From Defluviicoccus sp. (lineage in GTDB: Bacteria; Pseudomonadota; Alphaproteobacteria; MPNO01), in contig JAPPGP010000253.1 in NCBI GenBank assembly GCA_028821395.1, forward strand, positions 1 through 49,190: DNA of 49,190 bases. The letters are read 5' to 3'. How positions within the stretch are numbered: position 1 is the first letter of the stretch; every line of letters starts with the position of its first letter. The translations under genes were made by a program, and so were the position numbers. The notes below the pieces were generated by a model. That model did no database searches, was not told the origin of the DNA, and saw nothing but the letters and a program-made list of their open reading frames with translations. This document shows positions 6,875 through 15,699 of this stretch, piece after piece.

Positions 6875-8613
6875 CAGCGCCTGGAATCGGCGAGCGCCGC
6901 CGCGTCGTCATAGGCCGTCCGGACGTTGAGCACCGCCTGGCGCCCGTCCACCTCGACCGCCTCGACGGCGCGTTCCAGCGCGCCCGGCAGCGCGTCCGGC
7001 GTTGCCACCTCCTCGCCATAGCCGTCCGAGGCCTCGACGACCTTGTGATAGGCGGGCGAGGGTTCGAGATAGGTGAGCGGCGCCCGGTTGGCGCGCGAGG
7101 CCGCGCCGTCGGGATGCAGCCCCAGCGTCGCCTTGCGCACCGAGCCCCACATTCGGTTGTTGAGGATCACGGTCACCACCGGCAGGTCGTTGGCGGCGGA
7201 GACGAAATGCGCCGGAGTCGGGTTGCCGAACATGTAGGAGCCGTCGCCGACGACGCAGAACACCCGGCGGTCGCCATAGCCCAGCTTGGCGCCGAGCGAG
7301 GCGCCCACCCCCCAGCCGAGCCCGCCGGCCGGGCTGGTGGCGAAGAACGTGCCGGGCTTGCGGAAATCGATATTGCCCAGCGCGAGCTGGGACTCGCTCA
7401 CCAGCACGTCGTCGTCGTCCTTGATCCCGTCGATGCAGTGGGCGATCCAGGCGGCATCGGTGGCGCCCGCTCTCCGCGCCGCGTCGATGCGCGCCGCGCG
7501 GGCCTCGGCCATGGCCGCCTTGCGTTCAGCGGCGCGCGCCCTGCGCGCGTCGATCCGCCCGTTCGTCGCGCCGTCCAGCGCGTCCGCCAGCGCGGCGAGC
7601 CCGAGGCTCGATTCCGCGGTGATCGCGAGGTCGCAGGGGTAGCCCCGCACCGGGTAGCTGCTGTAGAGCGGGTCGACGCCCATGTGGACAACTTTGGCGT
7701 CCGGGCTGGGGCTGTGCAGGCTCGGGATCCAGGGCACGTCGCAATCGACCACCAGGATCAGATCGGCGTCCGGCAGCAGACCGCCGGGCTCGAACCCCAT
7801 ATGCATCGCATGGTCGGTGGGGAGAGAGACATAGCGCGGCCGGTAGGTGACCACCGGCAGGGCGAAGCGCTCGGCAAGCGCGGTCAGCGCCTCGGCCGAG
7901 GCGGCGCTCCGGCCCGCGCTCGCGGTGATGACCAGGGGGTTCTCGGCCGCCCGGATCCACTGGGCGGCCCGATCGATCGCGTTGGGGTCGGGCGCCGGGC
8001 TCGACGCGGCGAGCCGACGCGACGGGCTCTCATAGGCGAAATCGCCCGGCTTCTCGGCCAGCACCTCGCGCGGCAAGGTGAGATAGACCGGCCCGCGCGG
8101 CTCGTTCATCGCGACGTTCACGGCGCGGTCGACGATGGTCTCCAGCTGGCGCGCGTTGCGCAGCTCGTAGTCCCACTTGACCATCTCGCGGACCATGCCC
8201 GCCTGGTCGAACATCTCCTGGCCCCAGTGGATGTAGATCGAGCGCGCGCCCGGGGCGCCGGTCTCGGTCAGCGGCGTCCGCCCCGAGGTGAAGACGATCG
8301 GCACGTTCTCGCGCGCCGCGTTGGTGATGCCGCAGATCGCGTTGGCGGTCCCCACATTGACGTGCACCATCACCGCCTGCGGCCTGCCGGTGGCGAGGAA
8401 ATAGCCATGCGCCATCGCCACCGCGAGGTTCTCGTGCGGCACCGTCATCGGGGTCGGCGCGCGCGTCCCCTCGGTGGCCGATTTGGCGAGCGCCTCGATG
8501 ACCGAGGCGAAATCGGTCCCCGCATTGCCGAACAGGTAGTCGACGCCCCTGTCCTTCAAGAGCGCGAGATAGGCTTCCGCCAGGCTGTCGACCTGGATCC
8601 GTTGCTCGGGCAT
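6874..8613 (-). CDS. Thiamine pyrophosphate-dependent enzyme (acetolactate synthase/benzoylformate decarboxylase type)
   Basis: 579 aa TPP enzyme with all three domains. N-terminal PYR domain: DYLFGNAGTDFASVIEAL and VPHENLAVAMAHGYFLATGR, with the catalytic Glu in PHENLA; central domain from residue about 200 (ENPLVITASAGRSAAS, ADLILVVDCDVPWIPS); C-terminal PP domain with FATSPAGGLGWGVGASLGAK, VVGDGSYMFGNPT and VILNNRMW, the GDG...NN cofactor motif. Family members decarboxylate or ligate 2-oxo acids. The ATG at 8611-8613 has an AAGGGAGAC ribosome binding site; upstream in-frame codons lack support. It heads the minus-strand run that ends in vapBC. Substrate cannot be told from sequence. Confidence 0.92.
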   Translation of the reverse strand: MPEQRIQVDSLAEAYLALLKDRGVDYLFGNAGTDFASVIEALAKSATEGTRAPTPMTVPHENLAVAMAHGYFLATGRPQAVMVHVNVGTANAICGITNAARENVPIVFTSGRTPLTETGAPGARSIYIHWGQEMFDQAGMVREMVKWDYELRNARQLETIVDRAVNVAMNEPRGPVYLTLPREVLAEKPGDFAYESPSRRLAASSPAPDPNAIDRAAQWIRAAENPLVITASAGRSAASAEALTALAERFALPVVTYRPRYVSLPTDHAMHMGFEPGGLLPDADLILVVDCDVPWIPSLHSPSPDAKVVHMGVDPLYSSYPVRGYPCDLAITAESSLGLAALADALDGATNGRIDARRARAAERKAAMAEARAARIDAARRAGATDAAWIAHCIDGIKDDDDVLVSESQLALGNIDFRKPGTFFATSPAGGLGWGVGASLGAKLGYGDRRVFCVVGDGSYMFGNPTPAHFVSAANDLPVVTVILNNRMWGSVRKATLGLHPDGAASRANRAPLTYLEPSPAYHKVVEASDGYGEEVATPDALPGALERAVEAVEVDGRQAVLNVRTAYDDAAALADSRR

Positions 8614-8687
8614 GCGGGGTCTCCCTTCGCGTCGGGTGCGGCTTGGCCCACTATAGGAGCTCGGCCGGCGCGGGTGAATTCGGGGCG

Positions 8688-9851
8688 ATGGGATCGGCGG
8701 TGGCGATACGGCTCGCACTGTTCTACGCGGCGGTCTTCCTGTTCGTCGGCGTGGCGCTGCCGTTCTGGCCGGTCTGGCTGACCGCGAAGGGGTTGAGCGC
8801 GACCGAGATCGGGCTGACCATCACCGCAGGCGCGTGAGTGCGGATCGCGGCGCCCGCGCTCGCCGCCCATGTCGCCGACCGCAGGGGGCGCCGGCGCGGG
8901 GTCCTGATCCTGCTCGCCGGGACCTCGCTGGCCGCGCACCTCCTGTTTCTGATCGCCGAGGGGTTCGCGGCGTTGCTCGCCGTCAGCATCCTCGCCGCCA
9001 TCGTGTTCACCCCGATCATCCCGATGGGCGAGAACATGACCCTGCTGGCCAGCCGCGCCCGCCGGTTCGATTACGGAAGGGTGAGGCTATGGGGGTCGAT
9101 CGCCTTCATCGCCGGCGCCATCCTGGGCGGAAGGGCGGTCGGCGACGCCGGGGCAGACGCGATCCTCTGGCTGGTGCTCGGCACGCTGGCGCTCACCGTG
9201 CTGGCTGCGCTCGCGATGCCCGAGACCGGATCGCCGCCCGCGCGCCGCCACGTGCCGCTGGCCGCCCTGCTCTCCGACCCGCCGATGATCGTGTTCCTGG
9301 TCACCGCCTCGCTGATCCAGGCTAGCCACGCCGCGGCCTACGGCTTCGCGACCCTGGCGTGGCGGGAATCCGGCATCGACGACGACGTGATCGGCCTGCT
9401 CTGGGCCGAGGGCGTGCTCGCCGAGATCGTCCTGTTCGCGCTTGGCGGCGGGCTTGCCGCCAGGCTCGGCCCGGCCCGGATGCTCGCCATCGCCGCGGCC
9501 GCGGGGATCGTCCGCTGGGTCGGGCTCGCGGTCGAGCCCGGACTCGGCTGGCTCGTCGCGCTCCAGGCGCTGCACGCGCTGACCTTCGGGGCGGCGCATC
9601 TCGGCGCCATGCTCTACCTCGTCCGCGCGATCCCGCCGGAGCACTCGGCGAGCGCCCAGGCGCTCTATTCCGGGGCGTCGATGGGGCTGGTGATGGGCGG
9701 GGCCACGATCCTCGCCGGCGCGCTCTACGACGATGTCGGCGCGGGCGCGTTCTACGCCATGGCGGCGATGTCGGCGGGCGGGCTGGCCGGCGCTGCGCTG
9801 CTCGCCCGCGTCATGCCGAGCGTTGCCCGGAGCGCAGGAAGTCGCGCCTGA
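8688..9851 (+). pseudogene. MFS transporter interrupted by an in-frame TGA
   Basis: Twelve-helix major facilitator related to the MFS_1-like (sugar/nucleoside permease-like) group. The first 49 codons (LFYAAVFLFVGVALPFWPVW, GLSATEIGLTITAGA) form helix 1 and the start of helix 2; codon 50 is TGA (8835-8837); the same frame then continues for 338 codons with the expected cytoplasmic loop AAHVADRRGRRRG and ten more helices to 9851. The TGA may be a mutated Trp codon, since TGG would read AGAWVRI. A GTG directly after the stop (8838) could allow restart of a protein lacking helix 1. Sequencing error, recent pseudogene or reinitiation are all possible. Its 3' end overlaps the DOPA dioxygenase-like gene on the other strand by 41 bases. 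Confidence 0.75.
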
Positions 9852-10194
9852 CCTCGTAATACCCGCCGAGCCAGAGCGGGTAGTAGACGTGGTCGTCATG
9901 GGCGTCGTCGCCTTCCGGGTGGACCAGCACGACCAGCCCGTCGCGGTTGTACATCAGCCAGGGCACGAACTCGGCGAACAGCGCCTTGTCGAAGGCGACC
10001 TGGAACATCGGCTCCGGGTGCGGCCCGACCGGGCGGTCGCGGAACCGGCCCATGACGATGTCGAACCCCCATCTCTCCCAGATCCGCCCGCGCAGCCGGG
10101 CCGCGGTCTCGCGCGTCTCGTCGTCGTAGTAGATATGGGCGTGATAGCCGGTGACCTTGGTGTGGTCGCCGGGCGGAAAGTCGGTGTCTTTCAC
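9811..10194 (-). CDS. DOPA 4,5-dioxygenase family protein
   Basis: 127 aa protein of the DOPA-dioxygenase family, small cupin-like/VOC-like proteins that in fungi and some bacteria open the ring of DOPA. Typical segments: GYHAHIYYDDETRETAARLR near the N-terminus, VGPHPEPMFQVAF, WLMYNRDGLVVLVHPEGDD and DHVYYPLWLGG, giving the conserved histidines H18, H20 (HAH), H58 and H93. It is the last gene of the Rieske operon, 29 bases after the aryl-CoA ligase-like gene, and could cleave or isomerise a catecholic intermediate. In bacteria many members are uncharacterised, so the dioxygenase activity is an inference. Confidence 0.88.
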   Translation of the reverse strand: MKDTDFPPGDHTKVTGYHAHIYYDDETRETAARLRGRIWERWGFDIVMGRFRDRPVGPHPEPMFQVAFDKALFAEFVPWLMYNRDGLVVLVHPEGDDAHDDHVYYPLWLGGYYEVRRDFLRSGQRSA

Positions 10195-10223
10195 GATCCT
10201 GTCCTCGCGTTGGGCAGCCTGGC

Positions 10224-11621
10224 TCAGCCGCGCTCGTCGCGCACGCGCTTCGCCTTGAATTCGGTCTTGGGGAGGGTGTCGGGCGCCAGCACCTCGACGC
10301 CCACCCGGACCTCGCAGCGGCTGCGCACCGCCGCGCCGACCGCGTCGGCGACATCCCCCGCGACGTGCTCGACCCGCAACTCCATCACGTCGAGCCCGTC
10401 CGCGTTGGTGCTAAGCACGATCTCGAACTCGTCGCCGATCCCCTCGATGGAGCGCACCGCCTGCTCGACCTGGCTCGGGAAGAATTTGACCCCGCGCAGG
10501 TTGATCAAATCGTCGGCGCGGCCGGTGAACGATCCCATGGCGCGGACATGGGTCCGCCCGCAGGCGCAGACGCCGGTGTCGTAGACCGTGTAGTCGCCGA
10601 CCAGGAAGCGAAGCTGGGGCGAGCTCTCCGAGTTGAGCGAGGTGCAGACGGTAAGCCCGCGCTCGCCCTCGGCCACCCGATTATGACTGTCCGGGTCGAC
10701 CAGCTCCCAGATCTGCACGTCCTCCTTAAGGTGGGTGAAGGTCGTCTCGCCCGGCCGCACCGAGGCCTCGCAGGAATAGCCCCCGACATGCGGCGAGACC
10801 TCGGTACAGCCGTAGAACTCGACCACCCGGCAGCCCCAGAGCTCTTCCAGCCGCTCGCGGGTGCGGTCGATCCCCATCGCCGGCTCGCCGCCGGTGAACA
10901 GGGTCCTGACCGAGGTCGCGCGCGCATCCAGGCCGAGCCGTTGCATGGTGCGCCCGAGATAGAGCGCGTAGGACGGCGTGCCGGCGATCACCGTCGGCCC
11001 GAAGCGGTCGATCGCCCGGGCGCGCGCCTCGGCATCCATTCCGCCGCCCGGGATCGCGGCGACGCCCATCCGGGCGAACGCGTACATCGCCCCCCAGATC
11101 CACACATGCGGGCCGAACCCCACCATCGGGAACACGCTGTCGCCGCGCCTGATGCCCATCGAATAGAGAGCGCGCGCGTTGGCCCACTCCCAGTAGGCGC
11201 GGTCGATATGGGTGTAGCGGAAGACCCGCGGGACCCCGGTGCTGCCGGACGAGGAGAACAGCATCCAGCCGCGATCCGCCCACTCCGCCTCGCCGATCGT
11301 CGAATAGGTCCCGTAGGGCGGGTTCTCGGTCGCGTCCTCCATCATCTCCGACTTGTCGACCACCGGCCATTTCTCGAGATCGTCCACCGTCCGGATGTCG
11401 GTCGGCGCAAGCCCGAGCCGGTCGAAGCGCCGGCGGTAGAAGGCGCTGTTCTCGTAGAGGAACGGGGTGAGCGCCTGGAGCTTGTCGTTCTGGATGGCGA
11501 TGAGCTCGTCGCGCGAGCAGGTCTCCAACGCTTCCGACCAGTATCTCTCGCTCGCGGGCGCGTCCGTATCGCGCCGGTGGCGTTCGAGGGTCTCGAGCCA
11601 GACCTGGCGGGTCCTGTCCAT
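10224..11621 (-). CDS. Phenylacetate-CoA ligase-like aryl-CoA ligase
   Basis: 465 aa AMP-forming acyl-CoA ligase of the PaaK family. Motifs in order: FSSSGSTGVPRVFRYT (phosphate loop, about residues 118-133), TLFTGGEPAM, VVEFYGCTEVSPHVGGY, LRFLVGDYTVYDTG, and FTGRADDLINLRGVKFFPSQ, the hinge before the C-terminal lid. A Cys pair in GVCACGRTH resembles the CxCGR motif of PaaK. It would convert an aromatic acid, ATP and CoA to aryl-CoA, AMP and PPi in the cytosol. Its ATG overlaps the TAA of the upstream reductase-like gene (TAATG). The substrate presumably comes from the Rieske pathway encoded upstream in the same operon. Confidence 0.92.
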   Translation of the reverse strand: MDRTRQVWLETLERHRRDTDAPASERYWSEALETCSRDELIAIQNDKLQALTPFLYENSAFYRRRFDRLGLAPTDIRTVDDLEKWPVVDKSEMMEDATENPPYGTYSTIGEAEWADRGWMLFSSSGSTGVPRVFRYTHIDRAYWEWANARALYSMGIRRGDSVFPMVGFGPHVWIWGAMYAFARMGVAAIPGGGMDAEARARAIDRFGPTVIAGTPSYALYLGRTMQRLGLDARATSVRTLFTGGEPAMGIDRTRERLEELWGCRVVEFYGCTEVSPHVGGYSCEASVRPGETTFTHLKEDVQIWELVDPDSHNRVAEGERGLTVCTSLNSESSPQLRFLVGDYTVYDTGVCACGRTHVRAMGSFTGRADDLINLRGVKFFPSQVEQAVRSIEGIGDEFEIVLSTNADGLDVMELRVEHVAGDVADAVGAAVRSRCEVRVGVEVLAPDTLPKTEFKAKRVRDERG

Positions 11622-12679
11622 TACGCCTTGCGCCGGTTGGCGTCGAGCCAGCCATCGACGCGGGCGACGGTCTCGTCGACGGTGTCGTTCCGCATCCCCT
11701 TCTGGGCGGCGAGCGCCTGCACCAGCCGGTCGGCGCGCTCGATATTCACCGCCCCGGCATCGAGCGCCCGCGCCGCCGAGGACGGCCGGATCAGCCCGTC
11801 CGCGGCGGCGGCGTATTTCTCGAACGGCACCAGATCGCCGTCGCCCGCGCCGAGCGCGCGGCACACATCGCAGACCCAGCCGTAGACGCTTCGCGACAGC
11901 GCGAGGTCGCTGTGCACCGCCTCGCGGATCGGCCGCATGCCGTCATCCTCGACGCAGCGATAGTTGCCGGTCAGCAGCATCGCCCATTTGGCGAGCGGCA
12001 CGAAGATCGAGTCGTGCACCTTGAGCTTCACCGGCAGCGCGATCGCGCCCTTGCCGTCGTCGAAGGTCGCGGCCTCGATGTCGGCCTGCAGGCCGCGCAA
12101 GAGCGCCGTCGAGTCCTCCGATTCGAACCGCGCCGCCTTGAAATTGGTCGGCAGGGTGACCTGCAGCACGTTGGTCTTCTCGTCCGGCGGCCGGAAGGCC
12201 TGAGGGTCCGGGCTGCACAGCGTGAAGCGCGGCGGCTCGAAGCCGTCCCACACCGAGGCGTCGGTGTAGCAGTCGGCAAGCGCGCCGGTGTCGATTCCCG
12301 GGATCCGCCTGACATAGGCGAGCGGCGGCATGTTCATGATCGACATCACCGGCTTCTTCGACGCCGCCACCTTGTCGAGCAGCTCGCGGACGGCGGGCGC
12401 GCGGTATTGCGGCTCCTGCATGGCGAGCACGATCAGGTCGTATTCGCCGGGATCGACCTCGGCCGGCGTCGCCGCCGAGAGCGAGCCCGGGAGCTTGCCC
12501 GAATGCACCTCGACAATCCCGTCCCGCCCCTTCGCCGGCATGCGGACGAGCTGCCCTTCATCGTTGATCAGCGCCGCCTCGTCCGGCAGGCAGACCAGCT
12601 TCGCGTCGTGCCCGGCGAGCAGCAGCTTTATCGCGAGCAGGGAGCCGTAGGACGCTCCCATGATCATCGTGGCGGTCAT
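11621..12679 (-). CDS. Ketopantoate reductase-like (ApbA/PanE) protein
   Basis: 352 aa protein resembling 2-dehydropantoate 2-reductase. The N-terminal Rossmann segment reads TATMIMGASYGSLLAIKLLLAGHDAKLVC; the glycine fingerprint GASYGS is a variant of GxGxxG. EYDLIVLAMQEPQYR corresponds to the strand before the nicotinamide pocket, and LAKWAMLLTGNYRCV to the start of the helical C-terminal domain with a conserved Lys. It is longer than PanE of E. coli and sits in a catabolic operon, so an opine or hydroxyacid oxidoreductase role is more likely than pantothenate synthesis. It follows the D-2-hydroxyacid dehydrogenase by 17 bases. Confidence 0.75.
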   Translation of the reverse strand: MTATMIMGASYGSLLAIKLLLAGHDAKLVCLPDEAALINDEGQLVRMPAKGRDGIVEVHSGKLPGSLSAATPAEVDPGEYDLIVLAMQEPQYRAPAVRELLDKVAASKKPVMSIMNMPPLAYVRRIPGIDTGALADCYTDASVWDGFEPPRFTLCSPDPQAFRPPDEKTNVLQVTLPTNFKAARFESEDSTALLRGLQADIEAATFDDGKGAIALPVKLKVHDSIFVPLAKWAMLLTGNYRCVEDDGMRPIREAVHSDLALSRSVYGWVCDVCRALGAGDGDLVPFEKYAAAADGLIRPSSAARALDAGAVNIERADRLVQALAAQKGMRNDTVDETVARVDGWLDANRRKA

Positions 12680-12696
12680 CGGCGCCTCCTCCCGGT

Positions 12697-13689
12697 TCAG
12701 TATTCCAGCACCGGATCGACACGGTTCTCCAGCGGCTCGCCGGCGAGGAAGCGGCGCATGTTCTCGAAGAAGAGATCGAGCGTGCGCGGGATGTAGAGCT
12801 CGCTGTCGTCCGACGAGCAGTGCGGCGTGACGATCAGGTTGGGGGTCTGCCAGAGCGGGGAGTCGGCGGGCAGCGGCTCGGGGTCGAACACGTCGAGCAC
12901 GGCGCTGATCTCGCGCCGCTCCAGCCGCTGGCGCAGCGCCTCGTAGTCGACCACAAGGGCGCGGCCGTAGTTGACGATGCCGCCGCCCGGGCGGATCGCC
13001 GCGATCTCCGCCGCGCCGATCAGGTGACGGGTGTGCGCCGTGGCCGGCGCGGTGGCTATGATGTAGTCGGCGCGCGGGATCAGCTGGAGCAAAGCCTCCG
13101 GCCCGCGCATCTCGTCGACCGCCGGGTGCGGCTTCGCGGTCCGGCGCACGCCGAGCACCCGCATGCCGAAACGCCTGGCCCATTCGGCGACGCTGCCGCC
13201 GACGCTGCCGACGCCGACCACCAGCAGGGTCTTGCCGGCGATGCCGGTGTTGAAGGTCTGCTGCCAGCGCCCGGCGCGCTGATGGGTGACCATCTCCGGC
13301 ACCCGGTTGTTCAGCATCAGCACCGCCATGATGGCGTACTCGGCCGCCCGCGCGCCGTGCACCCCGCGGTTGTTGGTAAAGGTCACGTGCGCCGGCAGCC
13401 AGTCGAAGGGCGTGAAATGCTCGACGCCGGCGCCGGTCGCGTGGATCCAGCGCAGCCGCGGCGCCCGCTCGGCGATGTTGCGGTGGTCGATGTCCCAGCA
13501 CACCAGCGCGTCCGCGTCGGCGACCTGGCGGTCGAAATCGGCGTTGTCGTAGCCGATGCTGCAATCGAGCCTGTCGGCGAGGTCGGGGAAGCGGGAGAAC
13601 GCGGCCTGGAGCCGGTCCTCGGTCACCTCGAAGACGGCGCCGAGGCTCGAATCGTTCTCGATGTGCAGGCGGGTGCGGGCGGGATGCAT
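12697..13689 (-). CDS. D-2-hydroxyacid dehydrogenase (NAD-binding)
   Basis: 330 aa D-isomer-specific 2-hydroxyacid dehydrogenase. Seen: catalytic-domain strand WIHATGAGVEHFTPFDWLP, NNRGVHGARAAEYAIMAVL, the dinucleotide fold GKTLLVVGVGSVGGSVAEWARR (GxGxxG around residue 163), IATAPATAHTRHLI, INYGRA-type segment IVNYGRALVVDYEAL with the substrate-binding region, the Glu in LDVFDPEPLPADSPLW and the catalytic His in NLIVTPHCSS. All catalytic elements appear present. It would reduce or oxidise a 2-oxo/2-hydroxy acid. It sits 10 bases after the Rieske oxygenase gene and 17 before the reductase-like gene, so it belongs to that pathway. Confidence 0.93.
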   Translation of the reverse strand: MHPARTRLHIENDSSLGAVFEVTEDRLQAAFSRFPDLADRLDCSIGYDNADFDRQVADADALVCWDIDHRNIAERAPRLRWIHATGAGVEHFTPFDWLPAHVTFTNNRGVHGARAAEYAIMAVLMLNNRVPEMVTHQRAGRWQQTFNTGIAGKTLLVVGVGSVGGSVAEWARRFGMRVLGVRRTAKPHPAVDEMRGPEALLQLIPRADYIIATAPATAHTRHLIGAAEIAAIRPGGGIVNYGRALVVDYEALRQRLERREISAVLDVFDPEPLPADSPLWQTPNLIVTPHCSSDDSELYIPRTLDLFFENMRRFLAGEPLENRVDPVLEY

Positions 13690-13699
13690 GAAGGCGCCT

Positions 13700-14839
13700 C
13701 TACCGGACGGTGCGTTCGACCCACCACTGGGCGAGCTGCGGCACCAGCGGTTCGAGATGGGAGAACCGGCCGCGCGGGGCGAGCGGCGATCTGAGCCCGC
13801 GCTGCTGCAGGGCGGCGACCGCGTTGTCTTCCGCGAGCGTGGTGTCCCAGCGCTTGTAGTAATAGGCCACCTTCTCCTCGAAATCGGGCCGCGCGACGGT
13901 CGTCTTCGGGAAGCAGGCGCCGTGGATCACCCGCGTCCGGTTGGGGCCCTGCGGCTGGAGCTCCAGATACCAGATCGAATCCAGCGTCATGCCGAGCATC
14001 GTCGACGGGTTGAGGCAGACATAGTTGGTGCCCATCGCGGCCCGCCCCTCCAGCCCCTCGATATGCGGCAGCTCGTGCTCAAGATCCTCGACCAGAAGCG
14101 AGCGGGTGTGCGCGTCGTGGTGCTCGCGGATGTCGAGCCAGGCGCCCTCGGTGGGCGCCGCCGAGTGCTCCATCTCCTTGGGGTTGAGCGTCGCGCCGTG
14201 GACCATCGGCAGGTGGTACTCCTCCATCGCGTTCTCGATATGCACCTTCCAGTTGCAGTCGACCTCGTGCACCCGCTTGCGCACCAGGGCGAGCTCGTCG
14301 AGGCGGTAGGACGCCATCAGCTCCGGGAAGTTGCCGAGATAGTCCGCGAGCGGCGGCGCGTCGTCGTCGAAGTTGACGAAGACGAAGCAGCCGCAGGTCT
14401 CCAGCCGCAGCCGGCGCAGCCCGTAGCGGGCGGGATCGAAATCGCGCGCCCGCTCCATCCCGGGCGCACTGTGCAGCCCGCCGTCGAGGTCGTAGACCCA
14501 GCCGTGATAGGGGCAGGTGAAGGCGCGGCAATTGCCCGCGCCGTCGGCCACCGGGGTGCCGCGGTGGCGGCAGTTGTTGGCGAATGCGCGGATCTCCCCG
14601 TCCCCGCCGCGCACCAGGAGTATCGGGACGCCGACATAGTCGACCGCGATGTAGTCGCCGGGCGCCGCCACCTGGTCGATATGGCCGAAGAAGTTCCAGG
14701 TCCGCGAGAACAGGTTCTGGACTTCGAGCCGGTAGTACTCCTCGGAGGTGTAGCACCACGCCGGCAGGGACTCGGCCTCCTCGACCGACCTGAAAACGCC
14801 GTCGAAGGTGGAACGGTCGATCGTCGGGGTCTCGAACAT
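13700..14839 (-). CDS. Rieske [2Fe-2S] aromatic ring-hydroxylating oxygenase, alpha-type subunit
   Basis: 379 aa oxygenase component. The Rieske cluster ligands are in NNCRHRGTPVADG and FTCPYHGWVYD (CxH...CxxH, about residues 89-112). The mononuclear iron site is seen as ENAMEEYHLPMVH (ExxxEYHxxxxH type, about residues 201-213), with a late acidic ligand expected in the C-terminal region. No beta subunit or reductase is encoded nearby, so it may be a homo-oligomeric oxygenase or demethylase fed by an electron-transfer partner elsewhere. It is the first gene of a five-gene minus-strand operon. Just upstream, 14865-14877 holds the near-perfect palindrome CTTTCC-C-GGAAAG, a possible operator. 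Confidence 0.93.
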   Translation of the reverse strand: MFETPTIDRSTFDGVFRSVEEAESLPAWCYTSEEYYRLEVQNLFSRTWNFFGHIDQVAAPGDYIAVDYVGVPILLVRGGDGEIRAFANNCRHRGTPVADGAGNCRAFTCPYHGWVYDLDGGLHSAPGMERARDFDPARYGLRRLRLETCGCFVFVNFDDDAPPLADYLGNFPELMASYRLDELALVRKRVHEVDCNWKVHIENAMEEYHLPMVHGATLNPKEMEHSAAPTEGAWLDIREHHDAHTRSLLVEDLEHELPHIEGLEGRAAMGTNYVCLNPSTMLGMTLDSIWYLELQPQGPNRTRVIHGACFPKTTVARPDFEEKVAYYYKRWDTTLAEDNAVAALQQRGLRSPLAPRGRFSHLEPLVPQLAQWWVERTVR

Positions 14840-14864
14840 CGACTTCTGTCCTCGATGTGCGGAA

Positions 14865-14877
14865 CTTTCCCGGAAAG
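14865..14877. promoter_or_regulatory. Palindrome between divergent Rieske and hydrolase genes
   Basis: CTTTCC and GGAAAG flank a single C, 25 bases upstream of the Rieske ATG and 66 upstream of the alpha/beta hydrolase start. Placed between divergent genes it may be a regulator-binding site, but no cognate regulator is encoded next to it. Confidence 0.3.
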
Positions 14878-14943
14878 GCTAGCCAAATCGTTCTCTCCGG
14901 TCCAATGATGCGCAGCGAGAGGCTTCATCGCGGGAGGGGAGAG

Positions 14944-15699
14944 ATGGCGACCTTCGTCCTGGTGCACGGCGCATGGCATGGCGGCTGGTGCTGGCGCGAC
15001 GTGCGGGCGATCCTGCGCGCGCGGGGGCACGAGGTGTTCACCCCGACCCTGACCGGGCTCGGCGAGCGCTCGCATCTGCTGTCCCGCGACATCGACATGG
15101 ACACCCATGTCACCGACGTCGCCAACGTGATCGTCTGGGAGGAGCTCGACGGCGTCGTGCTGGTCGGCCACTCCTATGGCGGCAACGTGATCACCGGCGT
15201 CGCCGACCGCATGAAGGTCCGGCTGGCGCATGCGGTCTATCTCGATGCCTTCGTGCCCGAGGACGGCGACAGCTCCGCCTCGATGGCGGTGACCGTCGCC
15301 AACCCCGACGCGACCGAGGCGGATATCGGCGCCGAGATCAAGCGCCGCCTCGACATGACCGACGAGAGCGGCGGTTCGGCGACGCACTACACCAACATGT
15401 TCGACATCCCCAAGAACCCGCCCGAGGCCTATCGCTGGGTCGAACGGCGCATCACGCGGCACCCGGTGCGGACCCAGATCGAGCCGATCCGGCTCCGGAA
15501 CGGCGGCTCGGACGGGCTGCCGCGGACCTACATCCTCTGCGCCGGCTCGGAGGGGCCGGCACCGTTCAGGATCCTCGCCGAGCGGTTCCGGGACGACCCG
15601 ACCTGGCGCTGCCGCGAGCTGCCGACCGGCCACGACGCGATGGTGACCATGCCGCGGGAGACGGCGGAGCTGCTGATCGAGGCGGCGGAGGCTGGCTGA
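14944..15699 (+). CDS. Alpha/beta hydrolase (esterase/hydroxynitrile lyase-like)
   Basis: 251 aa alpha/beta hydrolase. FVLVHGAWHGGWCW carries the oxyanion-hole HGAWHG, VLVGHSYGGNVI the nucleophile elbow (Ser about residue 77), and TGHDAMVTMP the catalytic His; the acid is expected shortly before. The short length and HGAWHGGWCW motif are typical of the plant-like esterase/hydroxynitrile lyase group and its bacterial relatives, which act on small esters or amides. A strong GGGAGGGGAG ribosome binding site precedes the ATG. The next gene starts with ATG immediately after its TGA, so the hydrolase and the split TPP decarboxylase form one operon. Confidence 0.9.
   Translation: MATFVLVHGAWHGGWCWRDVRAILRARGHEVFTPTLTGLGERSHLLSRDIDMDTHVTDVANVIVWEELDGVVLVGHSYGGNVITGVADRMKVRLAHAVYLDAFVPEDGDSSASMAVTVANPDATEADIGAEIKRRLDMTDESGGSATHYTNMFDIPKNPPEAYRWVERRITRHPVRTQIEPIRLRNGGSDGLPRTYILCAGSEGPAPFRILAERFRDDPTWRCRELPTGHDAMVTMPRETAELLIEAAEAG

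Noticed and set aside
8835-8837. Selenocysteine reading of the MFS in-frame TGA
   Set aside because: A transmembrane helix position has no need for Sec, homologues are not Cys there as far as known, and no SECIS-like hairpin was seen downstream.
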